Positions 39,952 through 49,974 of a stretch of DNA of 61,757 nucleotides are shown here, one piece after another. The stretch is from assembly GCA_030040715.1 (NCBI GenBank), contig JASHTF010000318.1:1-61757 (forward strand). The letters are read 5' to 3'. The notes beneath the pieces are model-generated. The model searched no databases, was not told the origin of the DNA, and worked only from the letters and a program-made list of their open reading frames with translations. The position numbers were made by a program, and so were the translations under genes. Position 1 is the stretch's first letter; each line of letters opens with the position of its first letter. Source of the DNA: Gammaproteobacteria bacterium (GTDB taxonomy: Bacteria > Pseudomonadota > Gammaproteobacteria > Steroidobacterales > Steroidobacteraceae).

Positions 39952-41361
39952 TCACGCCGCCAATGCCTTGCCGGTGGCGAAGCGGCGCTGCACCCACTCG
40001 TAGATGGGTAGCCCGATCAGTATCAGCAGGCTGCCGACGAGCGATCCCTTGAGATTGCCGCCGAAGCTCGCCACGAGCACGACCGCGGCGGACAGCACGA
40101 ACACCGCCGGCAGCAGCGGATAGCCCCAGACGCGATACGGCCGCGCGGCATCGGGCGCGCGCCGCCGATACACGAACACCGTCGTGGCGGTGAGCATGTA
40201 GAACAGCCACTCGGCGAACACCGCGAGCTCGAACAGCTGCTGGAAGCGTCCGAGCGCGAGCAGCAGCAGCGTGGACAGCAGACCCTGCGCGATCAGCGCG
40301 GTCGAGGGGCTGTGAAAACGCGGCTGAATGTGTGCGAACTGCGGGAAGAACTGCCGCTCGCGTGCCGCGGCGTACGGAATGCGCGCGCCCGACATGATGG
40401 TGCCATTGAGCGTCACGAAGATGCTGAGCGCCATGCCGGCGGCGACCAGCGCCGCACCACCCGAGCCGGCAACCACACGCAGTGCCGCGACGGCCGGCTG
40501 CGGCGAAGCCGCTATGGCGGTGGCCGGCAGGATGTACTGGATAGCCGCGTTGGTAATGATGAAGAGCACTCCCACGATCAGCAGGCCGCCGATCAGCGCT
40601 CGCGGCAGATTGCGGTCGGGTTGCTTCACCTCGCCGGCAACCATCGTCAGATCGTTCCAGCCGTCGTAGGCCCAGAGCGTCGCGATCAGCGCAATCATGA
40701 AGCCGGAGAAGCCGCCTCGGGCTCCCGGCAGCGAGCTCGAAAAGTTGCTCGACGAGCCCACCGCAGAAGCAACACAGAAGCCCGCGACGATCAGGATCAG
40801 CAGCACCTTCAGCAGCGTGAACACGACCTGGAAATCACCGGCTTTCTTGATCCCGAGGTAATTGAGGCCGGTGATCAGCCAGGTGACCGCAATGGCGAAC
40901 AGTTGCGACCACAGCAGCGGCAACGGCCCTGCCAGTGCGGTCGATTCGAGCCAGTGCATGCTCGGAAAGATGGCCAGCGTGCGCGCCAGTCCCGTGGTCA
41001 CCGAAGCGATCGAGGCCGGCTTGGCCACCGCGAACCAGGTCCACATGTAGAGAAAGCTGACCCGATCGCCGTACGCCCCGCGCAGATACACATACTCGCC
41101 GCCGGCGTAAGGCATCATCCCCGCCAACTCGGCATAGGTCATGGCGCCGAACAGTGACAGCACGCCACCGACGATCCACGCCAGATAGACCAGACTCGAG
41201 GAGCCGACGGCCTGCATCATCTCCGCCGGCACCAGGAAGATGCCGCTGCCGATGATAGTGCCGACGACGATGGCGGTGGCGTGGCTCGCCCCCAGCACGC
41301 GCGGCAGATCAGGTGCGCGTGAAACGGCGGTCGGTGCCGTGGCGGCGGGCATCGCACACAT
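39952..41361 (-). CDS. APC family amino acid permease
   Basis: VLGASHATAIVVGTIIGSGIFLVPAEMMQ; 12-TM-like hydrophobic profile; start uncertain (41436/41361/41352). Confidence 0.9.
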   Translation of the reverse strand: MCAMPAATAPTAVSRAPDLPRVLGASHATAIVVGTIIGSGIFLVPAEMMQAVGSSSLVYLAWIVGGVLSLFGAMTYAELAGMMPYAGGEYVYLRGAYGDRVSFLYMWTWFAVAKPASIASVTTGLARTLAIFPSMHWLESTALAGPLPLLWSQLFAIAVTWLITGLNYLGIKKAGDFQVVFTLLKVLLILIVAGFCVASAVGSSSNFSSSLPGARGGFSGFMIALIATLWAYDGWNDLTMVAGEVKQPDRNLPRALIGGLLIVGVLFIITNAAIQYILPATAIAASPQPAVAALRVVAGSGGAALVAAGMALSIFVTLNGTIMSGARIPYAAARERQFFPQFAHIQPRFHSPSTALIAQGLLSTLLLLALGRFQQLFELAVFAEWLFYMLTATTVFVYRRRAPDAARPYRVWGYPLLPAVFVLSAAVVLVASFGGNLKGSLVGSLLILIGLPIYEWVQRRFATGKALAA

Positions 41362-41543
41362 GTGGCCAGTATGTGCCGCAACCAAGCCTGCCGCCAGAGG
41401 CAGGGTGGACGGTGCTGGCGATGTGATTTCCCGCAATCGTTGCTACCGAGCCCGATCTGAGGTTACCCCGCAGATCGGCCGTGGCTCTCATTTCCGCGCT
41501 CGCGATGGTGCCGCCGCTGCTCGGCATCTGCTACAAGACAAGC

Positions 41544-41756
41544 ATGAAGGGACTACTGTGCTCGATGCTGGCGTGCTTGGTGCTCACGGGCTGCGGCCTC
41601 GGCGGGGCCGCGAGCTCCGTCGCCACGGGCGCTGCGACCGAGGCCGAGCAGGCGCGACAAGCGAATCAAACCGAGGCGCAGATCAAACAGCAGCTCGACG
41701 CGGCGGCGAAGCTGGACGCCGAGCGCCGCGCCGCGGCGGACGCGGCCGCGCAGTGA
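41544..41756 (+). CDS. small outer-membrane lipoprotein, Ala/Gln-rich helical
   Basis: MKGLLCSMLACLVLTGCGLGGAASSVATGAATEAEQARQANQTEAQIKQQLDAAAKLDAERRAAADAAAQ; lipobox LTGC. Confidence 0.7.
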   Translation: MKGLLCSMLACLVLTGCGLGGAASSVATGAATEAEQARQANQTEAQIKQQLDAAAKLDAERRAAADAAAQ

Positions 41757-42225
41757 GGCGTCGAGGCGGCAGCGGGTCCTCCAGGCTGCCCCAGCAGGTG
41801 ATGCGTTCGGGACGGATGCGGATCACCGGCGCATCCGCGGTGAGCATTCCGCGCGCGTATGGCCGATATTTGGCCGTCAGCTTAGCGAGCGCCCGAGCGC
41901 GCTCCTGACGCGCCGAGCGCCCCAGCACCCGCGCCTTTCCCCGCACCAGCACATACCAGAGCCGCGTCCAATCCTCTGCATAATGGTCGATCAGCAGGGC
42001 GACGCGGGGTAGCGCGCGGATGTTGCGCAAGCGCGCCAACCGCTGCGCGGGCACAGTCTTCGGTTTGCGGTCGACCGCGGTATAGAACGCCTTGCCGTCG
42101 TAAACAAAGCAGACCGGCACCAGGTGCGGGGCGCCGGCGGCATCCAGCGTCGCCAGCCGCGCGACTCTCGCCTGCTCGAGCCGGTTGCGGACCGCGGCGG
42201 GTATCGTTGGCCGCTTGGCGGGCAT
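41683..42225 (-). CDS. PPOX-class flavin/F420-dependent oxidoreductase
   Basis: MPAKRPTIPAAVRNRLEQARVARLATLDAAGAPHLVPVCFVYDGKAFYTAVDRKPK...; start 42225. Confidence 0.82.
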   Translation of the reverse strand: MPAKRPTIPAAVRNRLEQARVARLATLDAAGAPHLVPVCFVYDGKAFYTAVDRKPKTVPAQRLARLRNIRALPRVALLIDHYAEDWTRLWYVLVRGKARVLGRSARQERARALAKLTAKYRPYARGMLTADAPVIRIRPERITCWGSLEDPLPPRRLTARPRPPRRGARRPASPPRRAAV

Positions 42226-42290
42226 ACGGCCACTGGCATCAGCCGCGTGCCGGCTCGGCGCAGATCGGCAACGGGGCCATGGGTGCGCTC

Positions 42291-43127
42291 TCAGCTCAGC
42301 AAGCGCGCGTACTGGTCGAGGATGTCGAGGATCTGGTCGCGAGTCTTGTCGGGAATCCAAAGCACGGCGCGCTGGATGCCGGCCTCACGGTATTGCGCGA
42401 GCGTCGCGGCATCGGCCGGGGCTCCGAAGGCGCTGAGCGACAGCGTCGAGAAGTCGCGGCCAGCCGCCTCCGCCGCCCGCCGTAACCGTGCCACCGCCTC
42501 CTGCGGGTTGAAGGGCGCGCGCGCGATCGGCAGCCAGCCGTCGCAGAATTCCACCACGCGCTTCAGGGTGTAGTCACTCGAGCCGCCGAGCAGGATCGGC
42601 GGATGCGGTCGCTGTTGCGGCTTGGGGTAAAGCCAGACCGGATCGAAGCTCACCATCTGCCCATGAAAGGCTGCTGCCTCCTCGGTCCACAGCACCTTCA
42701 TCGCCAGAATGCGCTCGCGCATCAGTTTGAAGCGGGTGTCGTAGCGCGCGCCGTGGTTTTCCATCTCATCCACGTTCCAGCCGCCGCCGATGCCGAACAA
42801 AAAGCGTCCGTTGGACAAGCGATCGAGACTGGCGATGGACTTCGCCGTCACGATCGGGTCGTGTTGTGGCACCAGGCAAACGCCGGTGCCGAGGAGGATC
42901 TTGCTCGTGACCGCGGCGGCAAACGACAGCGCCACGAACGGGTCATGCGTATGCGAATACCATTTGGGCAGCTCCCCGCCACCCGGAAACGGCGTGCGGC
43001 GGGAGGTAGGGATGTGGGTGTGCTCGGGCAGCAGCAGCGATTCGAAGCCGCGCTCCTCGGCGGCGCGCGCGAGCTCGCGGATGTCGATGCCGTAATCCGT
43101 CGGGAAATAGTAAACGCCAATCTGCAT
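42291..43127 (-). CDS. luciferase-like monooxygenase (LLM), F420-dependent-type oxidoreductase
   Basis: MQIGVYYFPTDYGIDIRELARAAEERGFESLLLPEHTHIP...LGTGVCLVPQHDPIVTAKSIASLDRLSNGRFLFGIGGGWN. Confidence 0.88.
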   Translation of the reverse strand: MQIGVYYFPTDYGIDIRELARAAEERGFESLLLPEHTHIPTSRRTPFPGGGELPKWYSHTHDPFVALSFAAAVTSKILLGTGVCLVPQHDPIVTAKSIASLDRLSNGRFLFGIGGGWNVDEMENHGARYDTRFKLMRERILAMKVLWTEEAAAFHGQMVSFDPVWLYPKPQQRPHPPILLGGSSDYTLKRVVEFCDGWLPIARAPFNPQEAVARLRRAAEAAGRDFSTLSLSAFGAPADAATLAQYREAGIQRAVLWIPDKTRDQILDILDQYARLLS

Positions 43128-43157
43128 CGTCGCTCTCCCGCGTCGCCTCAGTAACGA

Positions 43158-44423
43158 TCAAATCCCGAACAACGCCGCCCGGCCCAATTCCTGCTCGATC
43201 TCGAGCAGCCGGTTGTACTTCGCGATGCGCTCGGAGCGACACAGCGAGCCGGTCTTGATCTGGCCGCCGCCCATCGCGACGGCGAAGTCGGCGATGAAGC
43301 TGTCCTCGGTCTCACCGGAGCGGTGCGAGATGATGAAGCCCCAGCCGGCCTGACGACAGAGCGCGATCGCGTCCATGGTCTCGGTGACCGACCCGATCTG
43401 GTTCAGTTTGATGAGCACGGCATTGCAGCTGTGCTCCTCGATGGCGCGACGGATGTACACCGGATTGGTGACGAGCAGATCATCCCCCACGATCTGCAGC
43501 TCGGCGCCCAGCGCCGCGGTCAGCGCCTGGAACCCCTGCCAGTCATTCTCGGCAAGACCGTCTTCCAGCGACACGATCGGGTAGCGCTGCGACCAGGCGC
43601 GATACAGCTCGATCATTTGGGCGGCGCTCTGGTCGCCTTGCTGGCTGCGTATCAGGCGATATTTGCCCTGCTCGAAGAATGAGGAGGCGGCCGCATCGAT
43701 CGCGATCGCGACGTCCTCTCCCGCGCGCAGGCCGGCGCTCTGGATCGCGCCGACGATCAGCTCGCAGGCCTGCTCGTTGCTCTGCAGCTGCGGCGCGAAC
43801 CCGCCCTCGTCCCCGACCGCGGTGCTCAGTCCGCGCTGGTGCAACAGACTCTTCAGGGCCTGAAAGGTCTCGGCCCCGAAGCGCAGGGCTTCGGCGAAGG
43901 TGGTCGCCCCGCGCGGGACCAGCATGAACTCCTGCAGATCGAGGCTCGAGTCGGCGTGCTTGCCGCCATTGATCACGTTCATCTGGGGCAGTGGCAGCCG
44001 CCGCGCCCCGGTTCCACCCAGATAGGCGTACAACGGCAGCCCGGCGGCGGTGGCAGCGGCGCGCGCCAGCGCCTGCGATACGCCCAGGATCGCATTGGCT
44101 CCGAGCGTGGACTTGTTGGGCGTGCCGTCGAGCTCGAGCATCAGTCGATCGAGCTCCGCCTGCTGGCTCGCGTCCCGCCCCATGAGCACGGGTCCGATAC
44201 GCTCATTGACGTTGGTGACCGCACGGCGCACGCCCTTGCCGCCATAGCGCGCGCGGTCGCCATCGCGCAGCTCCACCGCCTCGTGCTCGCCGGTGGAGGC
44301 CCCGGAGGGAACCGATGCCGTACCCACGATGCCATTCTGCAGCTGCACGCTGACGCGCAACGTCGGCGTGCCGCGCGAGTCGAGAATCTCCAGGGCGCGG
44401 ATCTGACTGATGGGCGAGCTCAT
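43158..44423 (-). CDS. eno: enolase
   Basis: [28 protein letters not shown]...[44 protein letters not shown]. Confidence 0.95.
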   Translation of the reverse strand: MSSPISQIRALEILDSRGTPTLRVSVQLQNGIVGTASVPSGASTGEHEAVELRDGDRARYGGKGVRRAVTNVNERIGPVLMGRDASQQAELDRLMLELDGTPNKSTLGANAILGVSQALARAAATAAGLPLYAYLGGTGARRLPLPQMNVINGGKHADSSLDLQEFMLVPRGATTFAEALRFGAETFQALKSLLHQRGLSTAVGDEGGFAPQLQSNEQACELIVGAIQSAGLRAGEDVAIAIDAAASSFFEQGKYRLIRSQQGDQSAAQMIELYRAWSQRYPIVSLEDGLAENDWQGFQALTAALGAELQIVGDDLLVTNPVYIRRAIEEHSCNAVLIKLNQIGSVTETMDAIALCRQAGWGFIISHRSGETEDSFIADFAVAMGGGQIKTGSLCRSERIAKYNRLLEIEQELGRAALFGI

Positions 44424-44460
44424 CCGATGCTCCTGCTTGCTGCCACTCGGTGCCTGACCT

Positions 44461-46137
44461 TCAGGCATCCGTCACGGCGCCGGTACTCGCCGAGCCGACG
44501 AGCTGCGCGTACTTGGCGAGCACGCCGCGCCGGTAACGCGGCGGCGGCTGTCGCCAGCCGACTCGACGTTGCTTCAGCGCCTCATCGGATACGTGCAGAT
44601 GCAGCAGGCGCTGCTCGGCGTCGATGGTGATGCTGTCGCCCTCCTGGATCAGAGCGATCGCGCCGCCGAGATAGGCTTCGGGGGCGACGTGACCGACCAC
44701 CATGCCCCACGTTCCCCCCGAGAATCGTCCGTCCGTGATCAAGCCGACGCTCTCGCCAAAGCCCTTGCCGATCAAGGCCGAAGTCGGCGCGAGCATCTCG
44801 CGCATGCCGGGCCCGCCCTTGGGACCCTCGTAACGAATCACCAGCACGTCACCGTGACGGATGCGATCCTCGAGAATCGCCGCCATCGCCGTGTCTTCGG
44901 AGTCGAACACGCGCGCCGGACCGGTGATGCGGGTGCGCTTCAGTCCGCTGACCTTGGCCACACAGCCTTCGGGAGCGAGATTGCCGCGCAGCACCGCGAT
45001 GTGTCCCTGCCGATAGAGCGGCGCGCTGAACGGACGGATGACTTCCTGTCCGCTCGGCGGCTCCGATGGGATCGTGCGTAGATTCTCGGCCACGGACGCA
45101 CCACTGATGGTCATGCAATCGCCCTTGAGCAGGCCGTTCGCGAGCAGGATCTTCATCACCTGGGGAATGCCGCCCGCCGCGTGCAGATCAGTGACGGCGA
45201 AACGCCCCGAGGGCTTCATCTCGCACAGCACCGGGATGCGCTCGCGGATCGTCTCGAAATCATCGATTGTCAGTGGGATCTCGGCGGCATGCGCGATCGC
45301 CAGCAGGTGCAATACCGCGTTGGTCGAGCCTCCGCTGGCCATCACCACTGCGATCGCATTCTCGAGCGAGGCACGCGTGACGATATCGCGCGGCTTGAGG
45401 TCGCGCGCGATCGCCTTGACCAGTGCGCGCGCCGAGTCGGCCACGGAGTCGCCCTTCTCGGGGTCCGGGTTCGCCTGCGTGGAAGATCCCGGCAGCGACA
45501 GACCCATGGCCTCGATCGCACTGGCCATGGTGTTGGCCGTGTACATGCCGCCGCAGGCCCCGAAGCTCGGGCAGGCGTTGCGCTCGATGCCGTCGTAGTC
45601 CTCCTTGCTCATCTTGCCAGCGCTGTAGGCGCCGACGGCCTCGAACGGAGACACGATGGTGAGCGGTGTGCCCTTCCAGTGGCCCGGCTTGATGGTGCCG
45701 CCGTAGCAGAACACCGCCGGGATGTTCATGCGCAGCAGTGCCATCATGGCTCCGGGCATGTTCTTGTCACAGCCCCCTACCACCAGTACACCGTCCATGA
45801 ACTGCGACTGCACCGCGGTCTCGATCGCGTCGGCGATGACCTCGCGTGAGGCCAGCGAGAATTTCATGCCCTCGGTCCCCATGGCGATGCCGTCGGTGAC
45901 GGTGGGAAAGCCGAAGCTCTGTGGCATCGCCCCGGCCTGCTTCAGCGCCAGCTCGGCGCGTGCAGCCAGTGGGCCGAGCCCCGCGTTGCAGGGATTCATG
46001 GTGGAGTGGCCATTGGCGATGCCGACGATCGGCTTGTCGAAATCGGCATCGGTGAAGCCAACCGCGCGCAGCATGGCGCGATTGGGCGAGCGCGCGATGC
46101 CCTGCGTGATAGTGCGACTGCGGCGGTTATTGGCCAT
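44461..46137 (-). CDS. ilvD: dihydroxy-acid dehydratase
   Basis: 558 aa; [56 protein letters not shown]. Confidence 0.94.
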   Translation of the reverse strand: MANNRRSRTITQGIARSPNRAMLRAVGFTDADFDKPIVGIANGHSTMNPCNAGLGPLAARAELALKQAGAMPQSFGFPTVTDGIAMGTEGMKFSLASREVIADAIETAVQSQFMDGVLVVGGCDKNMPGAMMALLRMNIPAVFCYGGTIKPGHWKGTPLTIVSPFEAVGAYSAGKMSKEDYDGIERNACPSFGACGGMYTANTMASAIEAMGLSLPGSSTQANPDPEKGDSVADSARALVKAIARDLKPRDIVTRASLENAIAVVMASGGSTNAVLHLLAIAHAAEIPLTIDDFETIRERIPVLCEMKPSGRFAVTDLHAAGGIPQVMKILLANGLLKGDCMTISGASVAENLRTIPSEPPSGQEVIRPFSAPLYRQGHIAVLRGNLAPEGCVAKVSGLKRTRITGPARVFDSEDTAMAAILEDRIRHGDVLVIRYEGPKGGPGMREMLAPTSALIGKGFGESVGLITDGRFSGGTWGMVVGHVAPEAYLGGAIALIQEGDSITIDAEQRLLHLHVSDEALKQRRVGWRQPPPRYRRGVLAKYAQLVGSASTGAVTDA

Positions 46138-46262
46138 GCTGCTCTACTCCTTGGAGCCCGAGAAGCACGCGCTGTCTCCAGGCATCTGCGAGGCCGACAT
46201 TATATAGTGCGCGTCACCGCCTGCTTGCCACGGCGATGATCGCGACTGCGCTCGCCGCGGGC

Positions 46263-46455
46263 CTAGGAGGCGCCAAACACCACGATCCCATTCGGGGTGC
46301 CGACAAACACGCTGCCGTCAACGATCTCGGGCGTGATGAATTTGTTGCCGTCGCCGAAACCGTCGCGCCCGTTCGCGGGCTGGTTGCTGTTGTAGCCGCC
46401 GGCGGCCGCGCCAGACTCGCGCGGCGTAGCGCTGGAGGCGGATAACCTGAGCCCA
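46263..46455 (-). pseudogene. C-terminal relic of a beta-propeller (quinoprotein/PQQ-repeat-like) gene
   Basis: Minus-strand reading LRLSASSATPRESGAAAGGYNSNQPANGRDGFGDGNKFITPEIVDGSVFVGTPNGIVVFGAS* resembles the last blade of PQQ-type propellers (KFxxPxIxxGxVFVGTxxGxxVFG); no coherent family sequence upstream of about 46455. Confidence 0.6.
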
Positions 46456-46691
46456 GCGCCGTCGCGTCGGCTCTGATGCCGTCGCGGTGGGTCCGCGGTG
46501 GGTCCGATGCCGTCACAGGCACAGCCGCGCCGGCGCTACAATGTCGGGAGCCGTCACGCCGGCCGCCGAGAGTGGCAGGGCCGCGCTGGGCGGTGTTTCA
46601 GATGGGGTTCATGTACGGTATGGTTCCATGGGCCCCGTCGTTTCAGAGCCCAATCTGACCCCGACTCTGAGCCTCACGTAAGCCGGCACCC

Positions 46692-48323
46692 ATGTATCGA
46701 CGTCGGTTCATTCACAGCGGCGCCGCCCTGATCGCGACGCTACCGCAGTGGCTGGCGGGTCAGGCGCGAGCCGCGAGCCACGCGACCGGCGCGATTGGTA
46801 CCGTGGGCACCGGCGGCCACGGCAACGCGCTCAAGCCTCTCGGTGCCCCGCAGCCATTCGATTATGCGCGTCTCAAGGGCCTCGCTCGCGCGCTGGCCGC
46901 CGGCGCCTACCAGGCGCCCAACTCGGAGCTGCCGAGCTCGATCGCCAAGCTGACGTGGGATCAGTGGGAGGCGATCGGCTTTCGCGATGATCACTCGCTT
47001 TGGGCGGGCGAGGGGGTGCGCTTTCAGGCGCGCTTTCTGCATCTCGGCTTCACGGTCAGGAAGCCGGTGCGCATCTTCAGCGTGGCAGATGGTGTCGCGC
47101 AGCAACTGGCGTTTGATCCCGCGCTGTTCGACTACGGCAGAAGTGGCATCAACCCCCGCAGGCTGCCGCCGGATCTCGGCTTCGCCGGCTTCAAGCTGCT
47201 GTTCCAGACCGACTGGCAGCGCGACATTGCGGTCTGGCAGGGCGCATCCTACTTTCGGGCGGTCGACGGCGATATGCAGTACGGCATGTCACAACGCGGT
47301 CTGGCGATCGACACCGGCATGTCGAGACCGGAGGAGTTTCCGGACTTCGTTGCCTACTATCTGGAGCGGCCGCAGAAAGACTCCAGCACCTGCACGCTGT
47401 ACGGTTTGCTCGACTCGCCCAGTATCACCGGTGCCTACCGCTTCATCATCAATGTCGCGACCACCCTGGTGATGGATATCGATGCTGCCCTGTACCCGCG
47501 CAAGACGATCGAGCGGCTCGGGATCGCGCCCGGTACCAGCATGTTTTATTACGACGACAGCAACCGCTGGGTCTCCTCGGATTGGCGACCTGCGATCCAT
47601 GATTCGGACGGCCTGCAGCTGTACACCGGCAACGGCGAGTGGCTGTGGCGGCCGCTGGTCAATCCGCCGGTGGTACGGGTGAACTCGTACCTCGACGACA
47701 GCCCGCGCGGCTTTGGCCTCATACAGCGGGATCGCAACTTCGCCGATTACCAGGACGACGGCGTGTTCTATAACCGTCGGCCGAGCGTCTGGGTCGAGCC
47801 CAAGGGCAACTGGGGCCACGGCGCCGTCATGCTGGTCGAGATACCGACCAGCGATGAGACTTCGGACAATATCGTGGCGTTCTGGAATCCCGCCGACAAA
47901 CCTCAGGCCGGCCAGGAGCTGCTGTTCGGCTACCGCCTGTATTGGTGTCGCTACAATCCCGTGCTCTGCAGGCTCGCGCAGGTGGTGGCGACCCGCGATG
48001 GCATCGGCGGCATCGTCGGGCAGAAGCGACCCTACTTTTCCTGGCGTTTCGTGGTCGATTTCGCCGGCGGCGACTTCGCGATGCTCGGCGATAATGCGCG
48101 CGTGGTTCCGATCATCAGCACGACGCGCGGCCAGATCGAGATCACCTCGGCGCGACCGCTGCACGAGATCGGCGGCTGGCGCGCCATGTTCGATCTGAAG
48201 CCGACCGACGACGGCACCGAGCCGATCAACCTGCGGCTGTTTCTGGCTTTGGAGGGACAACCCCTGACCGAGACCTGGATCTATCAGTACACGCCGCCGC
48301 CGGCGAGCCAGCGCAAGTTCTGA
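46692..48323 (+). CDS. opgD: periplasmic glucan biosynthesis protein OpgD/MdoG family
   Basis: 543 aa; MYRRRFIHSGAALIATLPQWLAGQARA Tat-like leader; PFDYARLKGLARALAAGAY...WVEPKGNWGHGAVMLVEIPT. Confidence 0.92.
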   Translation: MYRRRFIHSGAALIATLPQWLAGQARAASHATGAIGTVGTGGHGNALKPLGAPQPFDYARLKGLARALAAGAYQAPNSELPSSIAKLTWDQWEAIGFRDDHSLWAGEGVRFQARFLHLGFTVRKPVRIFSVADGVAQQLAFDPALFDYGRSGINPRRLPPDLGFAGFKLLFQTDWQRDIAVWQGASYFRAVDGDMQYGMSQRGLAIDTGMSRPEEFPDFVAYYLERPQKDSSTCTLYGLLDSPSITGAYRFIINVATTLVMDIDAALYPRKTIERLGIAPGTSMFYYDDSNRWVSSDWRPAIHDSDGLQLYTGNGEWLWRPLVNPPVVRVNSYLDDSPRGFGLIQRDRNFADYQDDGVFYNRRPSVWVEPKGNWGHGAVMLVEIPTSDETSDNIVAFWNPADKPQAGQELLFGYRLYWCRYNPVLCRLAQVVATRDGIGGIVGQKRPYFSWRFVVDFAGGDFAMLGDNARVVPIISTTRGQIEITSARPLHEIGGWRAMFDLKPTDDGTEPINLRLFLALEGQPLTETWIYQYTPPPASQRKF

Positions 48324-48332
48324 GGCAGTGCT

Positions 48333-48533
48333 TCAGCGCCGAAAGATCCGCAGCAGCAGCGACACCACGATGCTCACGATGATCATCGTCGTGAGCGGAA
48401 AGTAGAACCGCAATCCCGGCCGCTCGATGATGATATCGCCCGGCAGCCGCCCGATCGGCAGGCGCGACAGCCACGGCCAGCCGAGCCCGAGTACCAGCAG
48501 TACCACACCCAGCACGATCAGCAGTCGCCGCAC
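48333..48533 (-). CDS. DUF2905-family small membrane protein
   Basis: GTG start 48533 after GGAGG: MRRLLIVLGVVLLVLGLGWPWLSRLPIGRLPGDIIIERPGLRFYFPLTTMIIVSIVVSLLLRIFRR. Confidence 0.85.
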   Translation of the reverse strand: MRRLLIVLGVVLLVLGLGWPWLSRLPIGRLPGDIIIERPGLRFYFPLTTMIIVSIVVSLLLRIFRR

Positions 48534-48565
48534 GCACGCCTCCGCGGCAGCCGGGCCGCCACCGC

Positions 48566-49879
48566 TCAGAGATTGCGGATCAATGCGTCGCCGAACTCGC
48601 TGGTCTTGACCTGGGTCGCTCCTTGCATCAGGCGTGCGAAGTCGTAGGTGACGGTCTTCTGGCTGATGGTCCGATCCATCGCCTGCACGACGGCATCCGC
48701 GGCCTCGGTCCACCCGAGGTAGCGCAACATCATCTCCCCTGACAGGATCACGGATCCGGGGTTGACCTGATCCAAATCCGCATACTTCGGAGCGGTACCG
48801 TGAGTCGCCTCGAACACGGCGTGACCACTGACGTAGTTGATGTTGGCGCCGGGCGCGATACCAATGCCGCCGACCTGCGCAGCGAGGGCGTCGGACAGAT
48901 AATCACCGTTGAGGTTCATGGTCGCGATGACGTCGAACTCATCGGCGCGCGTCAGCACCTGCTGCAGGGTGATATCGGCGATCGCGTCCTTCATCAGCAG
49001 CTTGCCGCTCTTCACCGCCGCCGCTTGCTCGGCGTTCGCCGCGGCCTCACCGGCGGCCGCCTTGGTCCGCTCCCACTGCGCCCAGGTGTATACGCGGCCA
49101 CCGAAGTCACGCTCCGCGAGCGCGTACGCCCAGCCGCGGAACGCGCCCTCGGTATATTTGAGTATGTTGCCCTTGTGCACGATGGTGACGCTCTTGCGTT
49201 CATGGGCGAGCGCATACTCGATCGCCGCCCGCACCAGCCGTTCGGTCCCTGCGCGCGAGATGTTCTTGATGCCGATGCCGCAGTCGGCGGCAAAGCGGAT
49301 GCGCGCATAGTGTTTGGGAAATGAGCTCTTAAGCAGCTCGAGGAAGCGTGCGTTGTCCTCGGTGCCCGCCTCGAACTCGATGCCGGAGTACAGATCCTCG
49401 GTGTTCTCGCGGAAGATCACCATATCGACCTTTTCCGGCGCCTTCACCGGCGAGGGTACGCCCTTGAACCAGCGCACCGGGCGCAGGCACACGTACAGGT
49501 CGAGCAACTGGCGCAGCGCGACGTTGAGCGAGCGAATGCCGCCCCCGACCGGCGTGGTAAGCGGACCCTTGATGGCCACCAGATAGTCACGACACGCCTG
49601 CACAGTCTCGTCCGGCAGCCAACTGTTGAAGGCGTTGAACGCTTTTTCCCCGGCGTAGACCTCCATCCACTGAATCGCGCGCCGCTCGCCGTAGGCCTTG
49701 CGGGCGGCGGCATCCAGCACACGCACACTCGCGCGCCAGATATCGCGCCCGGTGCCGTCGCCCTCGATGAACGGAATGATCGGCCGGTCGGGCACCGCGA
49801 GCTTGCCGCCGCGCATGGTGATTTTCTGGCCGCCGCTCGGAACGACCGGCCCGGGAGAGGTCGGATTGGAATGGGTCAT
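48566..49879 (-). CDS. icd: NADP-dependent isocitrate dehydrogenase
   Basis: [17 protein letters not shown]...[36 protein letters not shown]...[31 protein letters not shown]. Confidence 0.95.
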   Translation of the reverse strand: MTHSNPTSPGPVVPSGGQKITMRGGKLAVPDRPIIPFIEGDGTGRDIWRASVRVLDAAARKAYGERRAIQWMEVYAGEKAFNAFNSWLPDETVQACRDYLVAIKGPLTTPVGGGIRSLNVALRQLLDLYVCLRPVRWFKGVPSPVKAPEKVDMVIFRENTEDLYSGIEFEAGTEDNARFLELLKSSFPKHYARIRFAADCGIGIKNISRAGTERLVRAAIEYALAHERKSVTIVHKGNILKYTEGAFRGWAYALAERDFGGRVYTWAQWERTKAAAGEAAANAEQAAAVKSGKLLMKDAIADITLQQVLTRADEFDVIATMNLNGDYLSDALAAQVGGIGIAPGANINYVSGHAVFEATHGTAPKYADLDQVNPGSVILSGEMMLRYLGWTEAADAVVQAMDRTISQKTVTYDFARLMQGATQVKTSEFGDALIRNL

Positions 49880-49974
49880 CGGAGGTCTCATCGCTGAATA
49901 GCTGAGGCGCAAATGTTAGCACAGCGCTGATCGCTGCTCGCCGTGACGGCGCGCTGCGCGCGCAACGTGAGCGA

